Notes: generated by a model from the letters alone, not told the origin. 10,249 nt of DNA from an uncultured Clostridia bacterium (GCA_947628335.1 CANQZT010000044.1:1-10249), one strand, 5' to 3'; positions 1-6,789 are shown, numbered from the stretch's first letter. Program-made: numbers and translations.

Positions 1-31
1 GGAACCTTAATTAAGCGGATTACAGTACATT

Positions 32-60
32 ATTCTACCATAATATTCTAATTTTGTCAA
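32..60 (-). promoter_or_regulatory. Near-consensus sigma-A promoter reading out of the left edge
   Basis: On the minus strand a perfect -35 box TTGACA (55-60) is followed after exactly 17 bases by TAGAAT (32-37), five of six matches to the -10 consensus. It lies just past the terminator of the preceding gene, so it should start a new transcript at about position 25 for a gene outside the window. The only visible structure in the short leader is the palindrome CTTAATTAAG at 6-15. Confidence 0.75.
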
Positions 61-70
61 ACATATAGCC

Positions 71-108
71 AAAAAAAAATGAAACAATCATAATTTTACG
101 ATTGTTTC
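71..108 (-). terminator. Rho-independent terminator of the 107-aa gene
   Basis: Perfect 9-bp stem GAAACAATC/GATTGTTTC (81-89 with 100-108). On the minus strand it is followed by ATTTTTTTTT (80-71). It starts 7 bases past the stop codon at 116-118. Confidence 0.85.
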
Positions 109-115
109 TTTACTC

Positions 116-439
116 CTAATTTTCTCTTTGTTCTTGCTCCTGTTCTTTTTGCTTTTTCTCTTCTCTTGTTTTTTCAGCCATTTCCATAGCCTTTTTAGTT
201 GATACATTAGCCTTTGATACAATTCCTTTTGTTCTGTCATCTAATGGAATATAAACTTCATTTACACTTTTTTCTAATTTACTAATTGCTTCTTTATCAG
301 TTGCATCTTCTATTTCTTTTAAACCTTCTACATCTTCTTTTACTTCGTCTATTTCAGTTAACGGTTCTAATGCTAATTTTATATATTCAATTATTTTTCT
401 CATTCCTGTCGCTTCTTTCACATGATTTCCTTGTCTCAT
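116..439 (-). CDS. Small charged protein of unknown function, 107 aa
   Basis: I do not recognise a family. The ATG at 437-439 is preceded by a full ribosome binding site AGGAGG (445-450), which supports this start over the internal Met at residue 13. The predicted protein is soluble: no signal peptide and no membrane segment. The first 60 residues are acidic and look helical (EIDEVKEDVEGLKEIEDA). A short middle part contains the less charged stretch YIPLDDRTKGIV. The last 35 residues are an E/K/Q-rich tail, probably helical or coiled coil, ending in repeated EQEQ. The gene lies behind the rpoD terminator and has its own terminator, so it is a separate or readthrough-fed unit. I saw no clear promoter in the 50 bases upstream. 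The strong binding site and flanking terminator make it very likely a real gene. Confidence 0.75.
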   Translation of the reverse strand: MRQGNHVKEATGMRKIIEYIKLALEPLTEIDEVKEDVEGLKEIEDATDKEAISKLEKSVNEVYIPLDDRTKGIVSKANVSTKKAMEMAEKTREEKKQKEQEQEQREN

Positions 440-488
440 TTTTTCCTCCTAAATTTTATTAAACAAATATATATTTTTAGTTTAACAT

Positions 489-523
489 AAAAAAGCGAAA
501 AAATCAAGTTTTTTCGCTTTTTT
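489..523 (-). terminator. Rho-independent terminator of the dnaG-rpoD operon
   Basis: Perfect 15-bp inverted repeat: six A, GCG, six A at 489-503 pairs with six T, CGC, six T at 509-523 across a 5-base loop. It begins 12 bases past the rpoD stop. The arms are symmetric (A-tract and T-tract at both ends), so it could in principle stop transcription in either direction. Confidence 0.92.
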
Positions 524-535
524 GTATAAAATTTA

Positions 536-1648
536 CTAATTCATATAATCTCTTAATTTTTTACTTCTACTTGGATGTCTTAATTTTCTTAAAGCTTTTG
601 CTTCAATTTGTCTTATCCTCTCTCTTGTAACTTCAAATTCTCTTCCTACTTCTTCTAGTGTCCTTGCCTTCCCATCTTCTAGCCCAAATCTTAATTTCAA
701 AACTTTGGCTTCTCTTGGAGTTAATGTGTTCATAACCTCTTCTAATTGCTCTTTTAAAAGTGTATATGCTGCTGAATCATGTGGAGCAGGTGAATCATCA
801 TCTTGAATAAAATCTCCTAAATGACTATCATCTTCTTCTCCTATAGGAGTTTCGAGTGAAACTGGATCTTGTGCAATTTTTTGTATTTCAATTACTTTAT
901 CTAATGGCATTTCTAATTCTTCTGCTAATTCTTCAGGCGTTGGCTCTCTTCCTAGTTTTTGTAATAAATGTCTTGATGTACGAATTAATTTATTAATAGT
1001 TTCTACCATATGAACAGGAATTCTTATTGTTCTTGCTTGATCTGCTATTGCCCTTGTAATAGCTTGACGAATCCACCATGTTGCATACGTACTAAACTTA
1101 AATCCCTTTTTATAATCAAATTTATCTACAGCTTTAATTAATCCCATATTTCCTTCTTGAATTAAATCAAGAAATAGCATACCTCTACCTACATATTTTT
1201 TTGCAATGCTTACAACAAGTCTTAAATTTGATTCAGCAAGTTTTTGTTTTGCCTCTTCATCTCCATCTAATACTTTTTTTGCTATTTCTAATTCTTCTTC
1301 ATAACTAAGAAGTGGTATCCTACCTATTTCCCTTAAGTACATTCTAACTGGATCATCTGTACTTACCCCTTCAAGATTACTTATATTTAAATCTTCTACC
1401 TTTACATCTTCTACTTCTTCTAAATCCTCTATATCTGGTTCTTCATCATCTAAATCTTCTTTTATATTTACATTCAAATCTTCAAAAGTATCAAATACTT
1501 TTTCTATTTCATCTGGATCTGCACTATCTAATTCTGATGCAATTTCCCCATAAGTAATTTTTCCCTGTCTTTTCGCTTTTTCAATAATATTCTTTACTTT
1601 ATCATTTTCTATATTTTCATTATTTATTTTCTTCTTTTCATCAGCCAA
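536..1648 (-). CDS. rpoD: RNA polymerase primary sigma factor RpoD/SigA
   Basis: Housekeeping sigma-70 factor, which directs core RNA polymerase to -10/-35 promoters. All regions are present in 370 aa. A short region 1.1 (about 15-55) is followed by an acidic D/E-rich linker (64-86). Region 1.2 begins [18 protein letters not shown] (98-115). Region 2 (about 134-205) has the core-binding segment [18 protein letters not shown] and the -10 recognition helix segment [19 protein letters not shown]. Region 3 spans about 213-290. Region 4 carries the -35 helix-turn-helix [20 protein letters not shown] (330-349). The length is typical of Firmicute SigA. The start codon is TTG (1646-1648) with GGGGGT (1656-1661) 7 bases upstream. 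That site overlaps the dnaG stop, leaving 12 bases between the genes and suggesting translational coupling. It is the last gene of the dnaG-rpoD operon. Confidence 0.98.
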   Translation of the reverse strand: MADEKKKINNENIENDKVKNIIEKAKRQGKITYGEIASELDSADPDEIEKVFDTFEDLNVNIKEDLDDEEPDIEDLEEVEDVKVEDLNISNLEGVSTDDPVRMYLREIGRIPLLSYEEELEIAKKVLDGDEEAKQKLAESNLRLVVSIAKKYVGRGMLFLDLIQEGNMGLIKAVDKFDYKKGFKFSTYATWWIRQAITRAIADQARTIRIPVHMVETINKLIRTSRHLLQKLGREPTPEELAEELEMPLDKVIEIQKIAQDPVSLETPIGEEDDSHLGDFIQDDDSPAPHDSAAYTLLKEQLEEVMNTLTPREAKVLKLRFGLEDGKARTLEEVGREFEVTRERIRQIEAKALRKLRHPSRSKKLRDYMN

Positions 1649-1660
1649 TTTTTTTACCCC

Positions 1661-2548
1661 CTACTTCATTTTTGCAATTTGTATAATTACTTTGCTTAAT
1701 TCTTCCTCCAATTCCATACTTTCTTCTTTAGATACATCCTCTCTTTTTAGTTTTTCCACAATTTCATTTTTCTTATTTATTAACTTTTCTTTTTCATATA
1801 AACCAATTAAATCGTCAATAGCTTTATTATTATCTGCAATTTCAAAATCATCTGCCATAATACTCGTTATATGATCGATTAATGGTTGTTCTTCTAATAA
1901 ATCAAGTATGTTATTACTATCTCCTTTTTCGAAGTGTTCATACAATTTATTTGCAATTTTTCTATTTTCCTCTAATTTAAAATCTTCGGGTCTTATTTTT
2001 TTACTAATTTGTGGATATGCATTAATTTCTGTATTTATTAATAATGAAATAATCATATTTTCCCTTTTTATTAATGCCTCATTTTCCTCATATGCTTTTT
2101 TTACATCTTGTTTTACTTTTACTTGAACTGGATTTTGCAATATTTTTATCCCTTGACTATCAGCATATTTCAATTTATTCGATTCACCATAAATTGCTTC
2201 TTTAGAAATTTTATATTCCTTAGAAATTTTATCTATATATATTTCTCGTTCTATGCTATTATCCACTTTAGATAAAATTTTTGCAATTTCGTTCAAAAAT
2301 TTAATTTTATCACTTGCAGTATCAATCTTTAATGTTTTTTTCAATATCTTAACTTTAAATTCAACTAAAGATATAGCATTTTCTACGCACTTTTCAAATC
2401 TTCCACTTCCATATTTTATAATATATTCATCTGGATCTTTTGCATCTGCATCTAACTGCAATATTCTTATATCACAACCTAAATTTTGCAATATTTCCAT
2501 ACCACGTACGATTGCTGCTTGGCCTGCACCGGTCAGCATCATAGCCAA
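1661..2548 (-). CDS. dnaG: DnaG C-terminal part: end of Toprim and helicase-binding domain
   Basis: Authentic primase sequence begins at GAGQAAIVRGMEIL (codons from 2530 down) and continues through DPDEYI, a conserved DnaG segment. The helical C-terminal domain that contacts DnaB starts at about RENMIISLLI. The first six residues from the ATG at 2546-2548 are an out-of-frame read of the Toprim sequence rather than a genuine N-terminus. The only Shine-Dalgarno-like string upstream, AGGT, is 12 bases from that ATG, so independent translation is poorly supported. The stop TAG at 1661-1663 touches the rpoD ribosome binding site. Confidence 0.85.
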   Translation of the reverse strand: MAMMLTGAGQAAIVRGMEILQNLGCDIRILQLDADAKDPDEYIIKYGSGRFEKCVENAISLVEFKVKILKKTLKIDTASDKIKFLNEIAKILSKVDNSIEREIYIDKISKEYKISKEAIYGESNKLKYADSQGIKILQNPVQVKVKQDVKKAYEENEALIKRENMIISLLINTEINAYPQISKKIRPEDFKLEENRKIANKLYEHFEKGDSNNILDLLEEQPLIDHITSIMADDFEIADNNKAIDDLIGLYEKEKLINKKNEIVEKLKREDVSKEESMELEEELSKVIIQIAKMK

Positions 2549-3449
2549 TAATTACCTGACCTGCATATTTTCTTAAAAGTCTCCCTTGTGCTTCAGTAAG
2601 TGCTGTTCCTAAAGATGCTACTACATTTGTAATCCCTCTTTGATATAAAGAGATTGCATCCATATAACCTTCTACAATAATAATCTTATCTTTCCCACTT
2701 TTTTTAGCAATATTTAAACCAAAAAGTTGTCTCCCTTTACTATATACTATATTTTCTGGTGAATTTATATATTTAGGCTTACTATCATCTAAAACTCTTC
2801 CTCCAAATGCAATTACTCTATCTTGTATATCCTTAATAGGAAACATTAATCTTGCTTTAAATTTATCATAAAATTGTCCTTTTTGAGATTTTCCTACTAA
2901 GCTAGATGCCAATATCTCTTCATCTGAAAAACCTTGTTTTTTTAAAGCTTGGTACAATTCGTCATAATTAGTTGAAAAACCAATTTGGAATGCTTGCAAT
3001 GTATTATTATCCAATTTTCGTTTTTTTACATATTCTTGTGCTTGTTTAGCATTAGGTTTATATAAGTTTTCATGAAAATATAGTGCTGTAAATTTATTTA
3101 TTTGGTAAACTTTTTCTTTCAGTCTTATTCTTTCTGCTTCTTGACCATTTTCTATTGTTGGCAATGTAATTCCTGCTCTTTCTGCTAATACTTCTATTGT
3201 TTGCTTAAAGTCTAAATTGTCTATTTTACTAACAAAATGAATTACATTTCCACCTACGCCGCATCCAAAACAATGGAATATTTGCTTGTCTGGTGACACA
3301 GAAAATGAAGGAGATTTTTCTTTATGAAATGGACATAATCCAAAGAAATTTCTCCCACTTCTTTTTAGAACTACATATTGTGATATAACGTCTACTATAT
3401 CATTACTGTTCCTAATTTCATCAATTAGTTCATCACTATATCGTATCAT
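2472..3449 (-). CDS. dnaG: DnaG N-terminal part: zinc finger, polymerase core, first half of Toprim
   Basis: Frame-1 fragment of primase, 325 codons as it stands. Residues 1-306 are authentic DnaG. From residue 307 on, the Arg-Cys-Arg-Pro run and following residues are out-of-frame translation up to the stop at 2472-2474. Read literally, the product would keep the zinc finger and all three acidic metal ligands (Glu260, Asp304, Asp306). It would lack the rest of the Toprim fold and the helicase-binding domain, so it should not be a working replicative primase. Confidence 0.85.
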   Translation of the reverse strand: MIRYSDELIDEIRNSNDIVDVISQYVVLKRSGRNFFGLCPFHKEKSPSFSVSPDKQIFHCFGCGVGGNVIHFVSKIDNLDFKQTIEVLAERAGITLPTIENGQEAERIRLKEKVYQINKFTALYFHENLYKPNAKQAQEYVKKRKLDNNTLQAFQIGFSTNYDELYQALKKQGFSDEEILASSLVGKSQKGQFYDKFKARLMFPIKDIQDRVIAFGGRVLDDSKPKYINSPENIVYSKGRQLFGLNIAKKSGKDKIIIVEGYMDAISLYQRGITNVVASLGTALTEAQGRLLRKYAGQVIIGYDADRCRPSSNRTWYGNIAKFRL

Positions 3450-3472
3450 TTTTCATTCCCTTCTTGAACACT

Positions 3473-3500
3473 ATTATACTATTCGACAGAAATTTTCCAA
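3473..3500 (-). promoter_or_regulatory. Probable sigma-A promoter of dnaG-rpoD
   Basis: Perfect -10 TATAAT at 3473-3478 with TTGGAA (3495-3500, four of six) after a 16-base spacer. This puts the transcript start about 15-20 bases before the dnaG start codon, with the ribosome binding site inside a short leader. A second candidate lies further upstream: a perfect TTGACA (3544-3549) with a weaker TTTATT (3521-3526) 17 bases on. It could be an additional start site. Confidence 0.65.
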
Positions 3501-3582
3501 ATCCCCCTTACTTCACATAAAATAAAAAAATATTTTTGCTATCTGTCAAAATTTGTCTAAAAATAAATAATTGATAATCATC

Positions 3583-3613
3583 AAAAAAGAGAATATATTA
3601 TATATATTCCCTC
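3583..3613 (-). terminator. Rho-independent terminator of carD
   Basis: Stem of 11 pairs (3588-3598 with 3602-3612, three-base loop), including one U-G wobble in the minus-strand RNA, followed by six U (3588-3583). It starts immediately after the carD stop codon at 3614-3616. carD is therefore normally a separate transcript from dnaG-rpoD unless read through. Confidence 0.82.
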
Positions 3614-4177
3614 TTAATTTGCACTCGAATCATCAAATGGTATAAATTTATTTACCACATTTTGTACTGGCTCGATTGTATCTAATTCAAATTCTTTAAA
3701 CGATGCATTTATTTTATTATCTACTAATCCTTCTATCTCATCTTGTGAAGAATTTTCAACCAAAACTAATTCGCTTACTAAAATTTGTTTTGCATTTGAT
3801 AACATTTTCTTCTCACCTGTTGATAATCCTTTTTCCTTTTGTTTAAATGCTAAATTTCTAACAACATCAGCTATTTCATATATGTCACCTGTTTTCATTT
3901 TCTCTATATTATCACGATATCTTTTATTCCAATTTGTAGACATTTCAGTTTTATCTTCTTCTAAAATAGTAAATACTTTTTCTGCAGATGCTTTATCTAT
4001 TATTCCTCTTACCCCTATTTCTTCTGCTTTATTTGTTGGTACCATTACTTTTACTTCTCCTGGCATTTTTAATATATAATATGACTGCTTCTCTCCTAAA
4101 ATATCTTTTTCTTCTATTGCATCTATTATTCCGGCTCCATGCATTGGGTATACAACATAATCTCCTACATTAAACAT
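3614..4177 (-). CDS. carD: CarD/CdnL-family RNA polymerase-binding transcription regulator
   Basis: CarD-family proteins bind the RNA polymerase beta subunit and stabilise open complexes at promoters of the housekeeping sigma factor. The 187-aa protein starts with the family signature MFNVGDYVVYPMHGAGII, the Tudor-like polymerase-interacting domain (about 1-60, shared with the Mfd/TRCF interaction domain). A helical C-terminal domain follows, including NWNKRYRDNIEKMKTGD, where the family contacts the upstream edge of the -10 region. The last 40 residues are an acidic extension. I chose the ATG at 4175-4177, because AGGAAGGAG (4187-4195) lies 9 bases before it. The in-frame ATG at 4214-4216 would add 13 residues outside the domain and has no such site. 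The neighbourhood with rpoD fits its role. It has its own promoter and a structured leader. Confidence 0.93.
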   Translation of the reverse strand: MFNVGDYVVYPMHGAGIIDAIEEKDILGEKQSYYILKMPGEVKVMVPTNKAEEIGVRGIIDKASAEKVFTILEEDKTEMSTNWNKRYRDNIEKMKTGDIYEIADVVRNLAFKQKEKGLSTGEKKMLSNAKQILVSELVLVENSSQDEIEGLVDNKINASFKEFELDTIEPVQNVVNKFIPFDDSSAN

Positions 4178-4217
4178 AAGTCTATTCTCCTTCCTGAAAT
4201 ACATAACTATTATCAAT

Positions 4218-4271
4218 AAAAAAACGCGATTTTGTCCTCACCTAAACTGCATGATTTTATCGCCTTTTTTT
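4218..4271 (-). promoter_or_regulatory. Terminator-like hairpin in the carD leader (possible attenuator)
   Basis: In the minus-strand RNA, AAAAAAA-G-GCGAU (4271-4259) pairs with AUCGC-G-UUUUUUU (4230-4218). That is 5 bp of GC-containing stem, one G/G mismatch and 7 A-U pairs, with a 28-base loop and a terminal run of seven U. It begins about 10 bases after the predicted carD transcription start and ends about 40 bases before the start codon. It lies inside the leader, not behind a gene. Attenuator, small leader RNA or regulatory motif are all open. I do not recognise it as a known riboswitch. Confidence 0.5.
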
Positions 4272-4288
4272 CTTTATCAACTATATTT

Positions 4289-4317
4289 ATTATACTACAA
4301 AAATTACCAAAAGTCAA
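4289..4317 (-). promoter_or_regulatory. Strong sigma-A promoter of carD
   Basis: TTGACT (4312-4317, five of six) and a perfect TATAAT (4289-4294) are separated by exactly 17 bases. The transcript should start near 4282 and run about 105 bases to the carD ATG. The -35 box sits at the loop edge of the dut terminator hairpin, so the two elements share sequence. Confidence 0.82.
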
Positions 4318-4336
4318 AAGATTTTTGGTAATTTTT
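4299..4336 (-). terminator. Rho-independent terminator of dut, overlapping the carD promoter
   Basis: Perfect 14-bp stem: AAAAATTACCAAAA (4299-4312) pairs with TTTTGGTAATTTTT (4323-4336) across a 10-base loop. On the minus strand the 3' arm ends in five U. It lies about 75 bases past the dut stop. The stem is mostly A-T, with a short GG/CC core. Confidence 0.7.
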
Positions 4337-4410
4337 TCTTACAAAATTGTGTATTTTTTATGCATTATTGAATTTGTTGACTTTGAAGATTTTTTTTTAC
4401 AAAAAGTCAT

Positions 4411-4872
4411 CTACTTACTTGTAGAACCAAATCCTCCTACCCTTTCACCTTGTGCATTATCATCATCTGAAACCAAATATTTTTGAAAGATTCCTTGACC
4501 TATTGCTTCCCCTTTTTTTATTACAACATCTTCATCTTTTATATTATAAAAAGCAAACATTATATGACCATCATTATCTGAATTTCCATAGTAATCTTTA
4601 TCTATTACCCCAACACTATTTGCTAATATAAGACCTTTTTTCTTTGGATTAGAACTTCTATTATATAACAATAGCATTTCATCATCTTGCATATAAGCTT
4701 TTAATCCTGTTTTTACTAATGTTGGATTCATTCCCTTTTTAAAACTTGGTATGACAACATCTTCTACTGCTTCAATATCATATCCTGCTGAGTATTTTGT
4801 CTTTCTAATTGGTAAATTAATTCCTTTATCTTCGTATCCTTTTACTATCTCAAACCCACGTATTTTTTCCAT
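4411..4872 (-). CDS. dut: dUTP diphosphatase (dUTPase), trimeric type
   Basis: Hydrolyses dUTP to dUMP and pyrophosphate, keeping uracil out of DNA and feeding dTMP synthesis. All five motifs of the trimeric dUTPase family are visible in 153 aa. They are AGYDIEA (29-35), NRSS (71-74), NSVGVIDKDYYGN with catalytic Asp91 (85-97), GEAIGQGIF (121-129) and the C-terminal glycine-rich arm RVGGFGSTSK (144-153). The stretch NRSSNPKKKG and the insertion NSDNDGHI are typical of a Firmicute subgroup, from family memory. The ATG at 4870-4872 is preceded by AAGGAG (4880-4885). The gene starts 21 bases after the stop of the surface-protein gene with no terminator between, so they are probably cotranscribed. 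I see no functional reason for that pairing. A phage-derived copy is possible, but nothing else phage-like is nearby. Confidence 0.96.
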   Translation of the reverse strand: MEKIRGFEIVKGYEDKGINLPIRKTKYSAGYDIEAVEDVVIPSFKKGMNPTLVKTGLKAYMQDDEMLLLYNRSSNPKKKGLILANSVGVIDKDYYGNSDNDGHIMFAFYNIKDEDVVIKKGEAIGQGIFQKYLVSDDDNAQGERVGGFGSTSK

Positions 4873-4893
4873 TTTCTTTCTCCTTATATTATT

Positions 4894-6789
4894 TTATTCT
4901 TCTATTAATACAGCTCTAAATCCTATATTGTAACTACAGTTAGTATCTGCACAACTAAATGCAAAAATACCAGAATTAGAATTTTCATGCCAATCTCCAC
5001 CACGAATGCTATATATATTTGTAGTATCAAAGAATTTAAATGTATTATCATTCCATGCATTAATAGTTGTACCAGTTTTTGATGACGTTTCCCATATTGC
5101 CTCGCCTTTTCTATTTAATTGTTCTTCACCTTCATAAAGAAGTGCTATGTTTTCTGTTTGTATATACTTACTTTTATATTCATTACTTTCTTCCCCTGTT
5201 TCTTCTACTTGTTCATTATATGTGTATCCTGCTGTCCATTCCCATAAACCACCATTTAAATCATATACTCCATATATATTTCCTGTTGTACTTGCCGTTT
5301 TTCCTTGTTCAGTTGTCCAATTATTAGCTACAGCTCCACTTTTTACATCAGATAATGTGACTGTCTGAACATTATCTGAATCGCTCTCCTTTGCACAACC
5401 AGTTACAGCATATAACACATTATCCCCACCATTTAAAGAAACATTATTGTGTGTTGGCTCTATTTTATTGTTACCGTACTTACTATAAGCAAGGTAAACT
5501 ACTGCTCCCCATTCACTATTTTTTGTTAGATGACTATCTACATTTTTTAATCCATATACATCTGAATCTTTTAAACTCATGCATAAATCAAATGCATCTT
5601 CTATTCCTATATTGTTCATACTTGCATGATTTGCTTGGAATGTTGGATATTTTATTTTAGTTACATCTTTTGTTACTATTCCATAATAGTTTTTATTTAA
5701 TGTTTTTGTAGCTGATGTTACTGCTGACCCCGATGAATCGGTTTCGTAGTGATATAACTCTGTAGAATATGCCACATCAGAATCTGTAGCTGAACTCGAA
5801 TTGTTTTCCGTTCCAGCATATCCTGCTTCAAATTTTGCTATCCAAAATCCTTCTATTTCTCCATGCCATTCTCCATTTTCATAATTATTTGTTGTTCCAT
5901 TTTGAAAAGCTGGATGAACTGTGTATGCTCCTTTTATCCCATCTTTGTTTATATAATCACTAGATGTAACATCATTTCCATCAAAATCCAAATTAGTTGT
6001 ACCCTTTAAAAATACAACATCAATTGTACCATTATTCGTTCCCTCTTCCGTTATTTTATATGCAAATCTTGGTATCCAGACCCACATACTTCCATCTTTA
6101 GTTTTCGCATTAGCCCATTTACTTTTTTGCTCTTGCCCTTCTATTGATGTATCTAAATATTCATACCACTCTGGATCATAACTTTGTGTTTCTTCAAATT
6201 GTTTATCTGTTTCTGAAGTATTAACTTGTGATACAGTCATTACTTGTGTTTGTTTTACTTTTACTGCTGTCATGCCGTCTATTAATTTAGGATGATTACA
6301 AGCAATTGTCTCTACTTCTAATTTTGTATTATTCTCTGGAATTGTATAATATGTTTTTCCATCTACATTTATTCCTTTTAAATAATATATGGTATGACTT
6401 TGTTCGTTAATTATATATAAATCTCTTTCTCCTGTTTTTGGATTATCTTTATATTTTTCATAAGCTTTCCCATAATTTAAAGTTAAATTATCTAACTCTT
6501 CTAATTTAATTACATAGTAAACTCCATTATCATTGACATTAATTTCAGAAATACTTGATGGAACATTTTCATATTTTGAATCTAATACTGGTATTTTTCC
6601 ATATCTTGCATAATATAAATCTACTCTATCTTTCAATATAGTAATGTCATTATACATATCATTTAATACACTAGTTCTTAGACTTGTTCCTCCATTATAT
6701 ATTAACATACTTGCAATAACTAACATTATAACAATCGCTATTACTAATGTAATAAGCGTAATTCCTTTTTCTTCTTTAATATTTATCAT
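4894..6789 (-). CDS. Prepilin-leader surface protein with C-terminal FGE/C-type-lectin-like domain
   Basis: The 631-aa protein begins with a type IV prepilin-like leader, MINIKEEKG, followed by a hydrophobic helix ITLITLVIAIVIMLVIASML. Cleavage would be after Gly9. The usual Glu at mature position 5 is Thr. The middle holds a GSMWVWIPRFAYKI block (233-246) and a GFWIAKFEAGY block (314-324). The C-terminal part (about 413-628) has hallmarks of the formylglycine-generating-enzyme/sulfatase-modifying fold: YDLNGGLWEWTAGY (509-522), RGGDW (596-600) and IGFRAVL (622-628). The same fold is used by variable proteins of diversity-generating retroelements. I chose the ATG at 6787-6789 because GGAGG (6798-6802) lies 8 bases before it. 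The ATG at 6808-6810 has no site and falls near the predicted transcript start. Likely membrane- or pilus-anchored and exposed, binding rather than catalytic. The ligand is unknown. Confidence 0.85.
   Translation of the reverse strand: MINIKEEKGITLITLVIAIVIMLVIASMLIYNGGTSLRTSVLNDMYNDITILKDRVDLYYARYGKIPVLDSKYENVPSSISEINVNDNGVYYVIKLEELDNLTLNYGKAYEKYKDNPKTGERDLYIINEQSHTIYYLKGINVDGKTYYTIPENNTKLEVETIACNHPKLIDGMTAVKVKQTQVMTVSQVNTSETDKQFEETQSYDPEWYEYLDTSIEGQEQKSKWANAKTKDGSMWVWIPRFAYKITEEGTNNGTIDVVFLKGTTNLDFDGNDVTSSDYINKDGIKGAYTVHPAFQNGTTNNYENGEWHGEIEGFWIAKFEAGYAGTENNSSSATDSDVAYSTELYHYETDSSGSAVTSATKTLNKNYYGIVTKDVTKIKYPTFQANHASMNNIGIEDAFDLCMSLKDSDVYGLKNVDSHLTKNSEWGAVVYLAYSKYGNNKIEPTHNNVSLNGGDNVLYAVTGCAKESDSDNVQTVTLSDVKSGAVANNWTTEQGKTASTTGNIYGVYDLNGGLWEWTAGYTYNEQVEETGEESNEYKSKYIQTENIALLYEGEEQLNRKGEAIWETSSKTGTTINAWNDNTFKFFDTTNIYSIRGGDWHENSNSGIFAFSCADTNCSYNIGFRAVLIEE
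4906..5010 (-). other. Candidate DGR-type variable region at the 3' end of the surface-protein gene
   Basis: Residues 594-628 follow the pattern known from DGR variable proteins: R-G-G-x-W, a run of scattered polar or aromatic residues, S-G-x-F, another run, then I-G-F-R at the extreme C-terminus. The positions between conserved residues use GAT, CAT, AGT, TGT, GAT, ACT, AAC, TGT, AGT and TAC. All of these can be reached from AAT/AAC by changes at adenines, as adenine-specific mutagenesis would produce. Two unpaired-looking Cys fall here. T-ended codons are the norm in this genome, so codon form alone does not discriminate. No template repeat or reverse transcriptase is in the window. Confidence 0.4.

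Larger units (their letters stand above)
1661..3449 (-). pseudogene. dnaG: DNA primase DnaG, whole locus, interrupted by a +1 frameshift
   Basis: Replicative primase, which makes RNA primers at the fork and is recruited by DnaB helicase. Skipping one base near 2531 gives an uninterrupted 595-aa protein, the normal family length. Domains in order: CHC2 zinc finger with Cys39, His42, Cys60 and Cys63; the basic RNA-polymerase core (FGGR at 215-218); Toprim domain with EGYMD (Glu260) and YDAD (Asp304, Asp306); then a helical C-terminal helicase-binding domain. The frame is lost directly after Asp306. Frame 1 reads GAC CGG TGC, whereas GAC-GGT-GCA (or GAC-CGT-GCA) would restore the expected D-G/R-A-G-Q. 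The ATG at 3447-3449 has AAGAAGGGA (3457-3465) as ribosome binding site. Since dnaG is essential, a one-base sequence error is likeliest. A real lesion or recoding cannot be excluded from this read alone. Confidence 0.93.

Noticed and set aside
1..25. Possible start of an RNA gene at the left edge
   Set aside because: Only about 25 transcribed bases are visible after the promoter, and they show no tRNA or other RNA signature apart from a short palindrome.
459..484. TTAAAC/GTTTAA inverted repeat upstream of the 107-aa gene
   Set aside because: Six-base arms in nearly pure A-T sequence with a 15-base gap are expected by chance. No promoter boxes coincide convincingly.
1692..2576. Plus-strand open frames of 60-107 codons across dnaG
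   Set aside because: They lie antisense to strongly supported DnaG sequence, have hydrophobic low-complexity translations typical of the complement of Lys/Glu-rich coding DNA, and lack ribosome binding sites.
3571..3584. TTGATAATCATCAA, similar to part of an iron-regulator (Fur) box
   Set aside because: Only about half of a Fur box matches. The site lies just past the carD terminator and far from the dnaG start, and such AT-rich words occur easily by chance here.
5067..5660. Overlapping plus-strand frames inside the surface-protein gene
   Set aside because: They are antisense to a 631-codon gene with recognisable domains, and show repetitive His/Tyr/Leu composition without a ribosome binding site.
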